From Bacillota bacterium (GTDB taxonomy: Bacteria > Bacillota > Clostridia > Christensenellales > Aristaeellaceae), in assembly GCA_019137115.1 (NCBI GenBank), contig JAGVSV010000169.1:1-14154 (forward strand): 14,154 bases of DNA, written 5' to 3'. A model generated the notes under the pieces. That model saw only the letters and a list, made by a program, of their open reading frames with translations, was not told the origin of the DNA and ran no database searches. Below are positions 1-6,314 of the stretch, piece after piece. Position 1 is the first letter of the stretch. Every line of letters starts with the position of its first letter. The translations under genes were made by a program, and so were the position numbers.

Positions 1-1396
1 GCTGGGGAATTTGATTGGGGATCTTCACGGCAAGCGCGTGCTGTTCGCCTGTGGACCCGGCAACAACGGCGGCGATGGTCTGGCCGCGGCGCGCATTTTG
101 CTTCGGCGCGGGGGCATGCCCACCGTGGTGCTGTATGCCGCCCCCGCCACCGATGACGCGCACACCAACGCCGCCTTCCTGGAAGCGCTGGGCGTGCCCG
201 CGCATGTGATCGTGGATACCGACGGCTTGTCCGTCAGCGCGTTTGACGCGGTGGTGGATTGCCTGTTTGGCACCGGGCTTTCCCGTGCGCCCATCGGGCT
301 GCCCGCCGCGCTGATTGACTATATCAATGCGCAGCCCGCGCCGGTGCTGTCCGTGGACATGCCCAGCGGGGCGGACGCCACCACCGGCCGCGTCTATGAT
401 CCCTGCGTAAAAGCGGATGCCACGGTGGTCTTCCACTGTCACAAGGTGGGGCTGCTGGTGGGTCCCGCGCGGGAATATGCGGGCAAGATCACCGTCGCGG
501 ACATCGGCATACCGAAACGACATCTGGACGCCTATGCGGCGGATGACGGCTGGCCCACGGTCGCTGAACAGGCAGACCTGGCCAGGCTGCTGCCCGATCG
601 GCCGTTGACCGCGCACAAGGGCGACGCCGGGCGGGTGCTGATCTACGCGGGCAGCCTGGGCATGGCGGGCGCGGCGGCGATGGCGGCACAGGCCGCGCTG
701 ACGGCAGGCGCCGGGCTGGTCACGGTCGCAGCGGGGGAGGGCGTCATTCCTGTCGTGCAGCATCTGGCGCCCAATGCGACCTGCATGCCGGTGGAGCGCG
801 CGGTCAACGCCCCGCCGCCGCATGATGTGCTGCTGGCCGGATGCGGGCTGTCGCGCGATCCGGCGGTGTGGGAGCGGTTGCTGTCGCTGTACCACCCGGA
901 CAAACCCACGGTGCTGGACGCTGACGCGCTCAACCTGCTGGCCGAGCATCCCGGGTTTCTGCTGTCCCCCCAAACGCTGATCACCCCGCACCCCGGCGAA
1001 GCCGCCCGCCTGCTGGGCACCGACATCGCCGCAGTGACCGATGACCTGCCCGGCGCAGCACGCGCGCTGCACGCGAAATATGGCGCGGTGGTGCTGCTCA
1101 AAAGCCATGCCAGCGTGATGTTTGACGGCAGCCGCATGGCGATTGGCGGGGTGGCCGCGCCCGCGCTGGCCAAAGGCGGCAGCGGCGACATGCTGGCGGG
1201 CATTCTGGCCGGGCTGATCGCGCAGGCAAAGCCCAACCCCGATCTACAAAAAATCGCCCAGGCTGCCACGCTGTGGATGAGCCTTGCGGCCAACCGCGCG
1301 GCGGAAACGCTGGGCGACCTGTCCGTGCTGTCCGGCGATGTGCTCAGGTATCTGGGCCCTGTGCTGGTGTCGGCGCGCCGGCGTCAACAATCCTGA
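1..1396 (+). CDS. nnr: Bifunctional NAD(P)H-hydrate epimerase / ADP-dependent NAD(P)H-hydrate dehydratase, 5' end cut by window
   Basis: This enzyme repairs damaged (hydrated) NADH and NADPH. The N-terminal YjeF_N domain epimerises R- and S-NAD(P)HX, and the C-terminal ribokinase-like domain dehydrates S-NAD(P)HX using ADP. The frame is open to the left edge (first whole codon at base 2), so the true start and roughly the first 40-50 residues are missing; the TTG at 11 is only the first possible start inside the window. Counting from that TTG, the epimerase part shows GPGNNGGDGL (15-24), FGTGL (86-90) and SVDMPSG (114-120). The dehydratase part runs from about 195 to 450, with HKGDAGRVLIYAGS (202-215), LDADALNLL (302-310), TPHPGE (325-330) and the ATP/ADP-site loop AKGGSGDMLAG (387-397). 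The stop is TGA at 1394-1396. The last 53 bp overlap the 3' end of the convergent sua5 gene. Family assignment is firm. Confidence 0.95.
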   Translation, partial: LGNLIGDLHGKRVLFACGPGNNGGDGLAAARILLRRGGMPTVVLYAAPATDDAHTNAAFLEALGVPAHVIVDTDGLSVSAFDAVVDCLFGTGLSRAPIGLPAALIDYINAQPAPVLSVDMPSGADATTGRVYDPCVKADATVVFHCHKVGLLVGPAREYAGKITVADIGIPKRHLDAYAADDGWPTVAEQADLARLLPDRPLTAHKGDAGRVLIYAGSLGMAGAAAMAAQAALTAGAGLVTVAAGEGVIPVVQHLAPNATCMPVERAVNAPPPHDVLLAGCGLSRDPAVWERLLSLYHPDKPTVLDADALNLLAEHPGFLLSPQTLITPHPGEAARLLGTDIAAVTDDLPGAARALHAKYGAVVLLKSHASVMFDGSRMAIGGVAAPALAKGGSGDMLAGILAGLIAQAKPNPDLQKIAQAATLWMSLAANRAAETLGDLSVLSGDVLRYLGPVLVSARRRQQS

Positions 1397-2393
1397 ACGC
1401 CGCTGCCCGTGCCAGCCGGTTCATCACCGCCAGCCCCAGTCCGGTTGCGGGCAGCGTTTCCGAATATATTTCCTTAAACCCTAAATCGTCCAGTTCCCTC
1501 AGAATATAAAACAGCCGGTGCGCGGCGGTGGCTGCGTCAGGCCCCAGGTTGCGCACGCGTCGCTCGCCGTACAGCAGCAGATGCGGCGTAAAGGCCAGAA
1601 TCACCGCGCTGTCAGTTTTGTTATAGGCTGCATTGATATATCTGGCGACCGCCTCCGGATCGCCCTTCACCAGCGTCATGGCGGCGCGCGGCGCGTAGTG
1701 GCGGTGCCGCATGCCGGGGGAAGGGGCATCCTCACCGGGCAGCAAATCGCGCCGGACGGCCGGGGAAACCCGGCACTCGCCCAGCACCATCGCGACCTGC
1801 TCCGGCGTGACGGCGCCCGGCCGCAAAATGGTGGGCACGGTTCCGCTCATGTCCACCACGGTGGACTCCACGCCGATGGCACACTCGCCGCCATCCAGGA
1901 TCATGGGGATTTTGCCGTCAAAGTCATCCATCACGTGGGCGGCCCGCGTGGGGCTGGGACGGCCGGACAGGTTGGCGCTGGGCGCGGCCAGCGGCAGCCC
2001 GCAACGCTTTATCAGTTGATGCGCCACCGGATGATCCGGCATGCGCACGCCCACCGTGGCAAGCCCTGCTGTCACGATATCCGAAACAATGCCCCTGCGC
2101 GGCAGCACCATGGTCAGCGGCCCGGGCCAGAACGCCGTGGCCAGCTCCTGGGCCATATTATTCCAGACGCATACGCGCTGCGCCATATGAACGCCATCCA
2201 CGTGCACAATCAGCGGGTTGTCGGCGGGCCTCCCCTTGGCCACAAAAATACCGCGCACCGCCAGTTCATCCAGCGCGTTGGCGCCCAGGCCGTACACGGT
2301 TTCCGTCGGGAAGGCAACCAAGCCCCCGCTGATCAAAATGTCTGCGGCTTTGTCCAGCATGTCGGGCGTTGGCAAAGCAAGCAGCGTGTCCAT
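1344..2393 (-). CDS. sua5: L-threonylcarbamoyladenylate synthase, Sua5 type (YrdC domain plus C-terminal Sua5 domain)
   Basis: The protein makes threonylcarbamoyl-AMP from threonine, bicarbonate and ATP. This is the first step of the universal t6A37 modification of ANN-decoding tRNAs, in the cytoplasm; TsaB, TsaD and TsaE complete the pathway. At 349 residues it has the long Sua5/YwlC form rather than the short TsaC form. The YrdC domain covers about residues 10-200, with FPTETVYGLGANA (28-40), KGRPADNPL (53-61) and SANLSGRPSPT (139-149). The linker SPGMRHRHYAP (225-235) matches the conserved Sua5 inter-domain motif, and a Rossmann-like Sua5 domain follows to about 330. The ATG at 2391-2393 is preceded by AGGAGG at 2398-2403. 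Only 15 nt separate the start codon from the T-run of the 6S RNA terminator, so no separate promoter fits there. Expression may depend on read-through from the 6S promoter. Confidence 0.95.
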   Translation of the reverse strand: MDTLLALPTPDMLDKAADILISGGLVAFPTETVYGLGANALDELAVRGIFVAKGRPADNPLIVHVDGVHMAQRVCVWNNMAQELATAFWPGPLTMVLPRRGIVSDIVTAGLATVGVRMPDHPVAHQLIKRCGLPLAAPSANLSGRPSPTRAAHVMDDFDGKIPMILDGGECAIGVESTVVDMSGTVPTILRPGAVTPEQVAMVLGECRVSPAVRRDLLPGEDAPSPGMRHRHYAPRAAMTLVKGDPEAVARYINAAYNKTDSAVILAFTPHLLLYGERRVRNLGPDAATAAHRLFYILRELDDLGFKEIYSETLPATGLGLAVMNRLARAAAFRIVDAGAPTPAQGPDT

Positions 2394-2397
2394 GTCT

Positions 2398-2403
2398 CCT
2401 CCT
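2398..2403 (-). promoter_or_regulatory. Ribosome binding site of sua5
   Basis: AGGAGG on the - strand ends four bases before the ATG at 2393. It fixes this ATG as the start and is squeezed directly against the T-run of the preceding terminator. Confidence 0.8.
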
Positions 2404-2407
2404 GCAA

Positions 2408-2440
2408 TAAAAAAGCGGCGCGCGCGATGCCGACCGCTTG
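2408..2440 (-). terminator. Intrinsic terminator of the 6S RNA gene
   Basis: On the - strand, AAGCGG (2439-2434) pairs with CCGCTT (2418-2413) across a GC-rich loop, and the six Ts at 2414-2409 follow. The first two Ts can also pair with the AA of the left arm. The hairpin starts a few bases after the predicted 3' end of the 6S RNA and ends 15 bases before the sua5 start codon. The inner part of the stem is imperfect, so some read-through into sua5 is plausible. Confidence 0.75.
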
Positions 2441-2443
2441 TCA

Positions 2444-2634
2444 GAAAGGCCCCGAGGTGCCGCTGCCCCCTGTTTTTTCACCCGCTGTGTTAAGCAGGCC
2501 GGCTCCCTGCACCAGACTTTTGTCTTCCCCTAACATGTTGCCACGGGGGCGTGACATCCATCCAATGACGCGGGTTCCGTTTAGTGAAATGTGGGTAAAA
2601 ACAGAAAACTGGCCAACACCTCAGGAATACCCTC
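2444..2634 (-). ncRNA. ssrS: 6S RNA (RNA polymerase-binding regulatory RNA)
   Basis: 6S RNA mimics an open promoter and sequesters sigma-70/sigma-A holoenzyme, mostly in stationary phase. Three signs support it here. First, CCUGAGGUGUU (2625-2615) pairs over 11 bp with GGCACCUCGGG (2461-2451), and these match the two ends of known 6S RNAs (in E. coli, as I recall it, CUGAGAUGUU and GCGGCAUCUCGGAG). Second, CUGUUUUUACCC (2604-2593) pairs with 2483-2470 over 12 bp with a two-base GA bulge, extending the closing stem. Third, the middle holds a large open region with local hairpins, such as CCCC-CGUG-GCAA-CAUG (2549-2534) closed by GGGG at 2530-2527. GAGGG (2634-2630) can also pair with CCUUUC (2449-2444), giving about 191 nt, the normal 6S size. 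A consensus promoter and an intrinsic terminator flank it. The exact ends are inferred, and a covariance-model search has not been done. Confidence 0.87.
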
Positions 2635-2640
2635 AAGCAC

Positions 2641-2670
2641 ATTATAAGGACATGACCGGCGCCTTGTCAA
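2641..2670 (-). promoter_or_regulatory. Perfect-consensus sigma-A promoter of the 6S RNA gene
   Basis: On the - strand, TTGACA (2670-2665) and TATAAT (2646-2641) are both exact consensus hexamers with an 18-bp spacer. The predicted transcription start is near 2634, which coincides with the 5' end of the folded 6S RNA. The promoter lies just downstream of the rpoC terminator, with only about 14 bp between the T-tract and the -35 box. Confidence 0.9.
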
Positions 2671-2683
2671 TGCGCCAGCAACG

Positions 2684-2723
2684 TATACAAAAAGAAAAAC
2701 CCCGATCGGCCGGCGATCGGGGT
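2684..2723 (-). terminator. Intrinsic terminator of the rpoBC operon
   Basis: On the - strand, ACCCCGATCG (2723-2714) and CGATCGGGGT (2708-2699) form a perfect 10-bp stem with a 5-base loop. A T-rich tract (TTTTCTTTTT) follows at once. The stem begins 13 bases after the rpoC stop codon (2739-2737). It is a strong, classical Rho-independent terminator and separates rpoC from the 6S RNA promoter. Confidence 0.93.
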
Positions 2724-2736
2724 AGTGGATGGCTGG

Positions 2737-5700
2737 TCAGTACGCTTCCTGCAGCGTGATGTTCTTGTAGCGCTTCATGCCGGTGCCCGCGGGGATCAGC
2801 TTGCCGATGATTACGTTTTCCTTCAGGCCCTCCAGCGGGTCGATCTTGCCCTTGATGGCGGCTTCGGTCAGCACGCGGGTGGTCTCCTGGAAGGAGGCCG
2901 CGGACAGGAAGCTGTCGGTGGCCAGCGACGCCTTGGTGATGCCCAGCAGCACGCGCTTGGCGGTGGCAGGGCGGATGCCCTCGTGGATGGCTTTTTCGTT
3001 GGCCGTTTCAAACGCGAAGATGTCCACCAGCGATCCGGGCAGCAGGGCGGTGTCGCCGCTGTCCTCGATGCGCACCTTGCGCAGCATCTGCCGGACGATA
3101 ACCTCGATGTGCTTGTCCGCAATGCCCACGCCCTGGGAATGGTACACGCTGAGCACTTCGCGCAGCAGGTATTCCTGCACCGCCTTGATGCCCAGGATGC
3201 GCAGCAGGTGGTGCGGGTTGATGGAGCCGTCGATCAGTTCCTCGCCGGCTTCCACGTGCTGGCCTTCCTCCACGCGCAGACGCGCGCCGTAGTGGATGAC
3301 ATAGGCCTTTTTCTCGCTGGGGTCATCGTCGGAAGTGACGATGATCTCCCGGCGCTTCTTACTGGTGCCAAAGCTCACCTTGCCGGCGATTTCGGATAGC
3401 GTCGCTTCCCGCTTGGGCTTGCGCGCCTCAAAGAGTTCTTCCACGCGGGGCAGGCCCTGCGTGATGTCCTCGGCCGAAGCCACGCCGCCGGTGTGGAAGG
3501 TACGCATCGTCAGCTGCGTGCCGGGTTCGCCGATGGACTGCGCAGCGATGATGCCCACCGCCTCGCCAATGTCCACCGGGCCGCCATGGGCCAGGTTGGA
3601 GCCGTAGCAGCGGGAGCACACGCCGGTCTGGCAGCGGCAGGTAAGCACGCTGCGCACCTGCATTTTGGTCACGCCGCTTTGCGTGATTGTGCGTGCCAGA
3701 TCCTGGTCGATCGGATCGTTGATGTGGCACAGGATTTCGCCGGTCAGCGGGTGGAACACGTCCTCGGCAGCCACGCGGCCGCTGATGCGGTCCTCCAGCG
3801 GCTCAATCTCGCCGACGGATTCGACCGTGATGCCGCGGATGCGCTCGCCCCGGTTTTCAAAGCAGTCAAACTCCCGCACGATGACTTCCTGGGATACGTC
3901 CACCAGGCGGCGGGTCAAATAGCCCGAGTCCGCCGTGCGCAGCGCGGTATCGGCCAGCGACTTGCGGCTGCCGTGGGAGGACATAAAGAACTCCAGCACG
4001 CTCAGGCCTTCGCGGAAGTTGGCGCGGATGGGCAGCTCCAGCGTCTTGCCGCTGGGGGAGGTCATCAGACCGCGCATTCCGGCCAGCTGGGCGACCTGCC
4101 CGACCGAACCGCGCGCGCCGGAATGGGTCATCATGTAGATGGGGTTGTCGGTGTCCATCACGTCCATCACGCGGCCTCTGAGGTCGCTGGTCGTCTCCGC
4201 CCATACGTCCACCACCGAGCGGTAGCGCTCCGATTCGGTCATCAGGCCGCGGCGGTAAGCAGCGTCAATGGACGCGACTTTCTCGTCAGCTTTGGCCAGC
4301 AGCGCCTTCTTCTCCGGCGGCACCTTGATGTCTGCAATGGACACGGTGACCGCGCCCTTGGTGGAGTAGGTATAGCCCAGGCGCTTGATTTCGTCCAGCA
4401 CCTTGGCCGTCATGGTCACCCCGTGCACATGGAAGCAGCGGTCGACGATGCGGTTTAGGTCCTTCTTGACCACCTCATGGTCGATCTCCAGCGCGAACAT
4501 CTCATCCATGTTCGTGCGCGGCTTGATGCCCAGATCCTGTGGGATGACCTGGTTGAAGATCAGAAGGCCCAGCGTGCAGGGGATGATCCGGCGCTCGGTA
4601 AAGTCGCCAAAGGACCGTTCCACGCGCACCCGGATGGGCGTGTGCAGCGTGATCTGCCCCATGTTGTAAGCCATTTCGGCCTCATCCTGGGAAGAGAACA
4701 CGCGGTTGTCGTTCTCGCCGCCCGGCGTGGTGATCGTCAGGTAATGGCAGCCAATGACCATGTCCTGGCTGGGGGAGATAACGGGCTTTCCGTCCTGGGG
4801 CTTCATGATGTTGTTGGCGCCCAGCATCAGGAACCGGGCTTCGGCTTGCGCTTCGGCGGACAGCGGCACGTGCACGGCCATCTGGTCGCCGTCAAAGTCG
4901 GCGTTGTAGGCGGTACACACCAGCGGGTGCAGCTGGATGGCCTTGCCCTCCACCAGCATAGGCTCAAAGGCCTGGATGCCCAGACGGTGCAGCGTGGGGG
5001 CACGGTTTAACAGCACCGGGTGCTCCATGATCACGTCTTCCAGGATGTCCCACACCTCGGGGCGCACCTTTTCCACCGCGCGCTTGGCGCTTTTCACGTT
5101 GGTGCTGATGCCGCGCTTGACCAGCTGCTCCATGACAAACGGCTTGAACAGCTCCAGCGCCATCTCCTTGGGCAGCCCGCACTGGTGTAGCTTGAGCTCC
5201 GGCCCCACCACGATGACCGAGCGGCCGGAATAGTCCACGCGCTTGCCCAGCAGGTTCTGGCGGAAACGCCCCTGCTTGCCGCGCAGCAGATCGCTTAAGG
5301 ATTTGAGCGGCCGGTTGCCCGGACCGGTGACCGCACGCCCGCGGCGGCCGTTGTCAATCAACGCGTCCACCGCTTCCTGCAGCATGCGCTTTTCGTTGCG
5401 CACAATGATCTCCGGCGTGCCCATCTCCAGCATGCGCTTCAACCGGTTGTTGCGGTTGATCACGCGGCGGTACAGGTCGTTTAAGTCGCTGGTGGCAAAG
5501 CGGCCGCCGTCCAGCTGCACCATCGGGCGCAGGTCGGGCGGGATGACCGGCAGCACGTCCAGGATCATCCATTCAGGTTTGTTGTGGCTGGTGCGGAAGG
5601 CCTCGACGACCTCCAGGCGCTTGATGGCGTGCGTGCGCTTCTGGCCCTCGGTGTCCTTGTCCTTTTCCTTCTCGATCAGGATGGCGATCTCGTCCTTGAG

Positions 5701-6294
5701 CTCCTGGCTCAATGTGTCCAGGTCCAACTCCTTGAGCAGCGCCTTGACGGCTTCCGCGCCAATGCCCGCGCGGAACGTGCCGCGCTCCAGCTCGGGCTTT
5801 GCCATCAGCTGGCGGTACGCGCTGTCGGAGATCAGGGCGTATTTTTCCACCTTCGTGTAGTCGGTATTGCCGGGATCAATCACGATGTAGCTGGCAAAGT
5901 ACAGCACCTTTTCCAGGCTGCGTGGCGAAATGTCCAGCAGCATGCCCATGCGGCTGGGGACGCCCTTGAAGTACCAGATATGGCTGACGGGTGCGGCCAG
6001 CTGGATGTGGCCCATCCGCTCCCGGCGCACCTTGCTGCGGGTGACCTGCACGCCGCACTTGTCGCAGATTTTTTCCTTGTCGCGGTATTTGATGCGCTTG
6101 TATTTTCCGCAGCTGCACTCCCAGTCCTTGACCGGGCCAAAGATGCGCTCGCAGAACAGACCGCCGCGCTCGGGCTTGAGCGTGCGGTAGTTGATGGTTT
6201 CCGGCTTGATGACCTCGCCAAAGGACCAGTCATGGATCGCCTCGGGCGAGGCCATACCGATCTGGATGGATTCGAGATTGGTCAGTTCAAACAT
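2737..6294 (-). CDS. rpoC: DNA-directed RNA polymerase subunit beta'
   Basis: This is the largest subunit of RNA polymerase; it carries the catalytic Mg and forms one side of the DNA cleft. The 1185 residues are close to the Bacillus length, with no large lineage insertion. Visible in order: the N-terminal zinc ribbon C60-x-C62...C77-x-x-C80, the lid/rudder region with QGRFRQNLLGKRVDYSGRSVI (341-361), the catalytic NADFDGDQM (464-472) with the three Mg-binding aspartates, the bridge helix near SGARGSVGQVAQLAGMRGLM (725-744), and the second zinc site C811, C886, C893, C896. GEAVGIIAAQSIGEPGTQLTMRTFH (910-934) is also present. The ATG at 6294-6292 has AGGAGG at 6307-6302, seven bases upstream. 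It is 20 bp behind rpoB in the same operon and is followed by a strong intrinsic terminator. All key residues look intact. Confidence 0.99.
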   Translation of the reverse strand: MFELTNLESIQIGMASPEAIHDWSFGEVIKPETINYRTLKPERGGLFCERIFGPVKDWECSCGKYKRIKYRDKEKICDKCGVQVTRSKVRRERMGHIQLAAPVSHIWYFKGVPSRMGMLLDISPRSLEKVLYFASYIVIDPGNTDYTKVEKYALISDSAYRQLMAKPELERGTFRAGIGAEAVKALLKELDLDTLSQELKDEIAILIEKEKDKDTEGQKRTHAIKRLEVVEAFRTSHNKPEWMILDVLPVIPPDLRPMVQLDGGRFATSDLNDLYRRVINRNNRLKRMLEMGTPEIIVRNEKRMLQEAVDALIDNGRRGRAVTGPGNRPLKSLSDLLRGKQGRFRQNLLGKRVDYSGRSVIVVGPELKLHQCGLPKEMALELFKPFVMEQLVKRGISTNVKSAKRAVEKVRPEVWDILEDVIMEHPVLLNRAPTLHRLGIQAFEPMLVEGKAIQLHPLVCTAYNADFDGDQMAVHVPLSAEAQAEARFLMLGANNIMKPQDGKPVISPSQDMVIGCHYLTITTPGGENDNRVFSSQDEAEMAYNMGQITLHTPIRVRVERSFGDFTERRIIPCTLGLLIFNQVIPQDLGIKPRTNMDEMFALEIDHEVVKKDLNRIVDRCFHVHGVTMTAKVLDEIKRLGYTYSTKGAVTVSIADIKVPPEKKALLAKADEKVASIDAAYRRGLMTESERYRSVVDVWAETTSDLRGRVMDVMDTDNPIYMMTHSGARGSVGQVAQLAGMRGLMTSPSGKTLELPIRANFREGLSVLEFFMSSHGSRKSLADTALRTADSGYLTRRLVDVSQEVIVREFDCFENRGERIRGITVESVGEIEPLEDRISGRVAAEDVFHPLTGEILCHINDPIDQDLARTITQSGVTKMQVRSVLTCRCQTGVCSRCYGSNLAHGGPVDIGEAVGIIAAQSIGEPGTQLTMRTFHTGGVASAEDITQGLPRVEELFEARKPKREATLSEIAGKVSFGTSKKRREIIVTSDDDPSEKKAYVIHYGARLRVEEGQHVEAGEELIDGSINPHHLLRILGIKAVQEYLLREVLSVYHSQGVGIADKHIEVIVRQMLRKVRIEDSGDTALLPGSLVDIFAFETANEKAIHEGIRPATAKRVLLGITKASLATDSFLSAASFQETTRVLTEAAIKGKIDPLEGLKENVIIGKLIPAGTGMKRYKNITLQEAY

Positions 6295-6301
6295 GCTTTG
6301 C

Positions 6302-6307
6302 CCTCCT
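6302..6307 (-). promoter_or_regulatory. Ribosome binding site of rpoC
   Basis: AGGAGG in the 20-bp rpoB-rpoC gap lies seven bases before the rpoC ATG. This gives rpoC its own strong translation start rather than coupling by overlap. Confidence 0.85.
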
Positions 6308-6314
6308 GTCGGCT

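Noticed and set aside
11..13. TTG at 11 as the true start of nnr
   Set aside because: The frame is open to the window edge and the expected N-terminal helix of the YjeF_N domain is missing, so the gene is simply cut off.
2394..2640. The sua5 leader as a T-box or metabolite riboswitch
   Set aside because: No T-box GGTGG/ACCGC element or known riboswitch core was found. The paired ends and their sequences fit 6S RNA much better, and the terminator follows a complete 6S fold.
1518..2759. A 413-codon open frame on the + strand covering sua5 and the 6S region
   Set aside because: It lies antisense to a clear Sua5 gene and a structured RNA, has low-complexity His/Arg/Gly-rich content and matches no family. 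It is a by-product of high GC.
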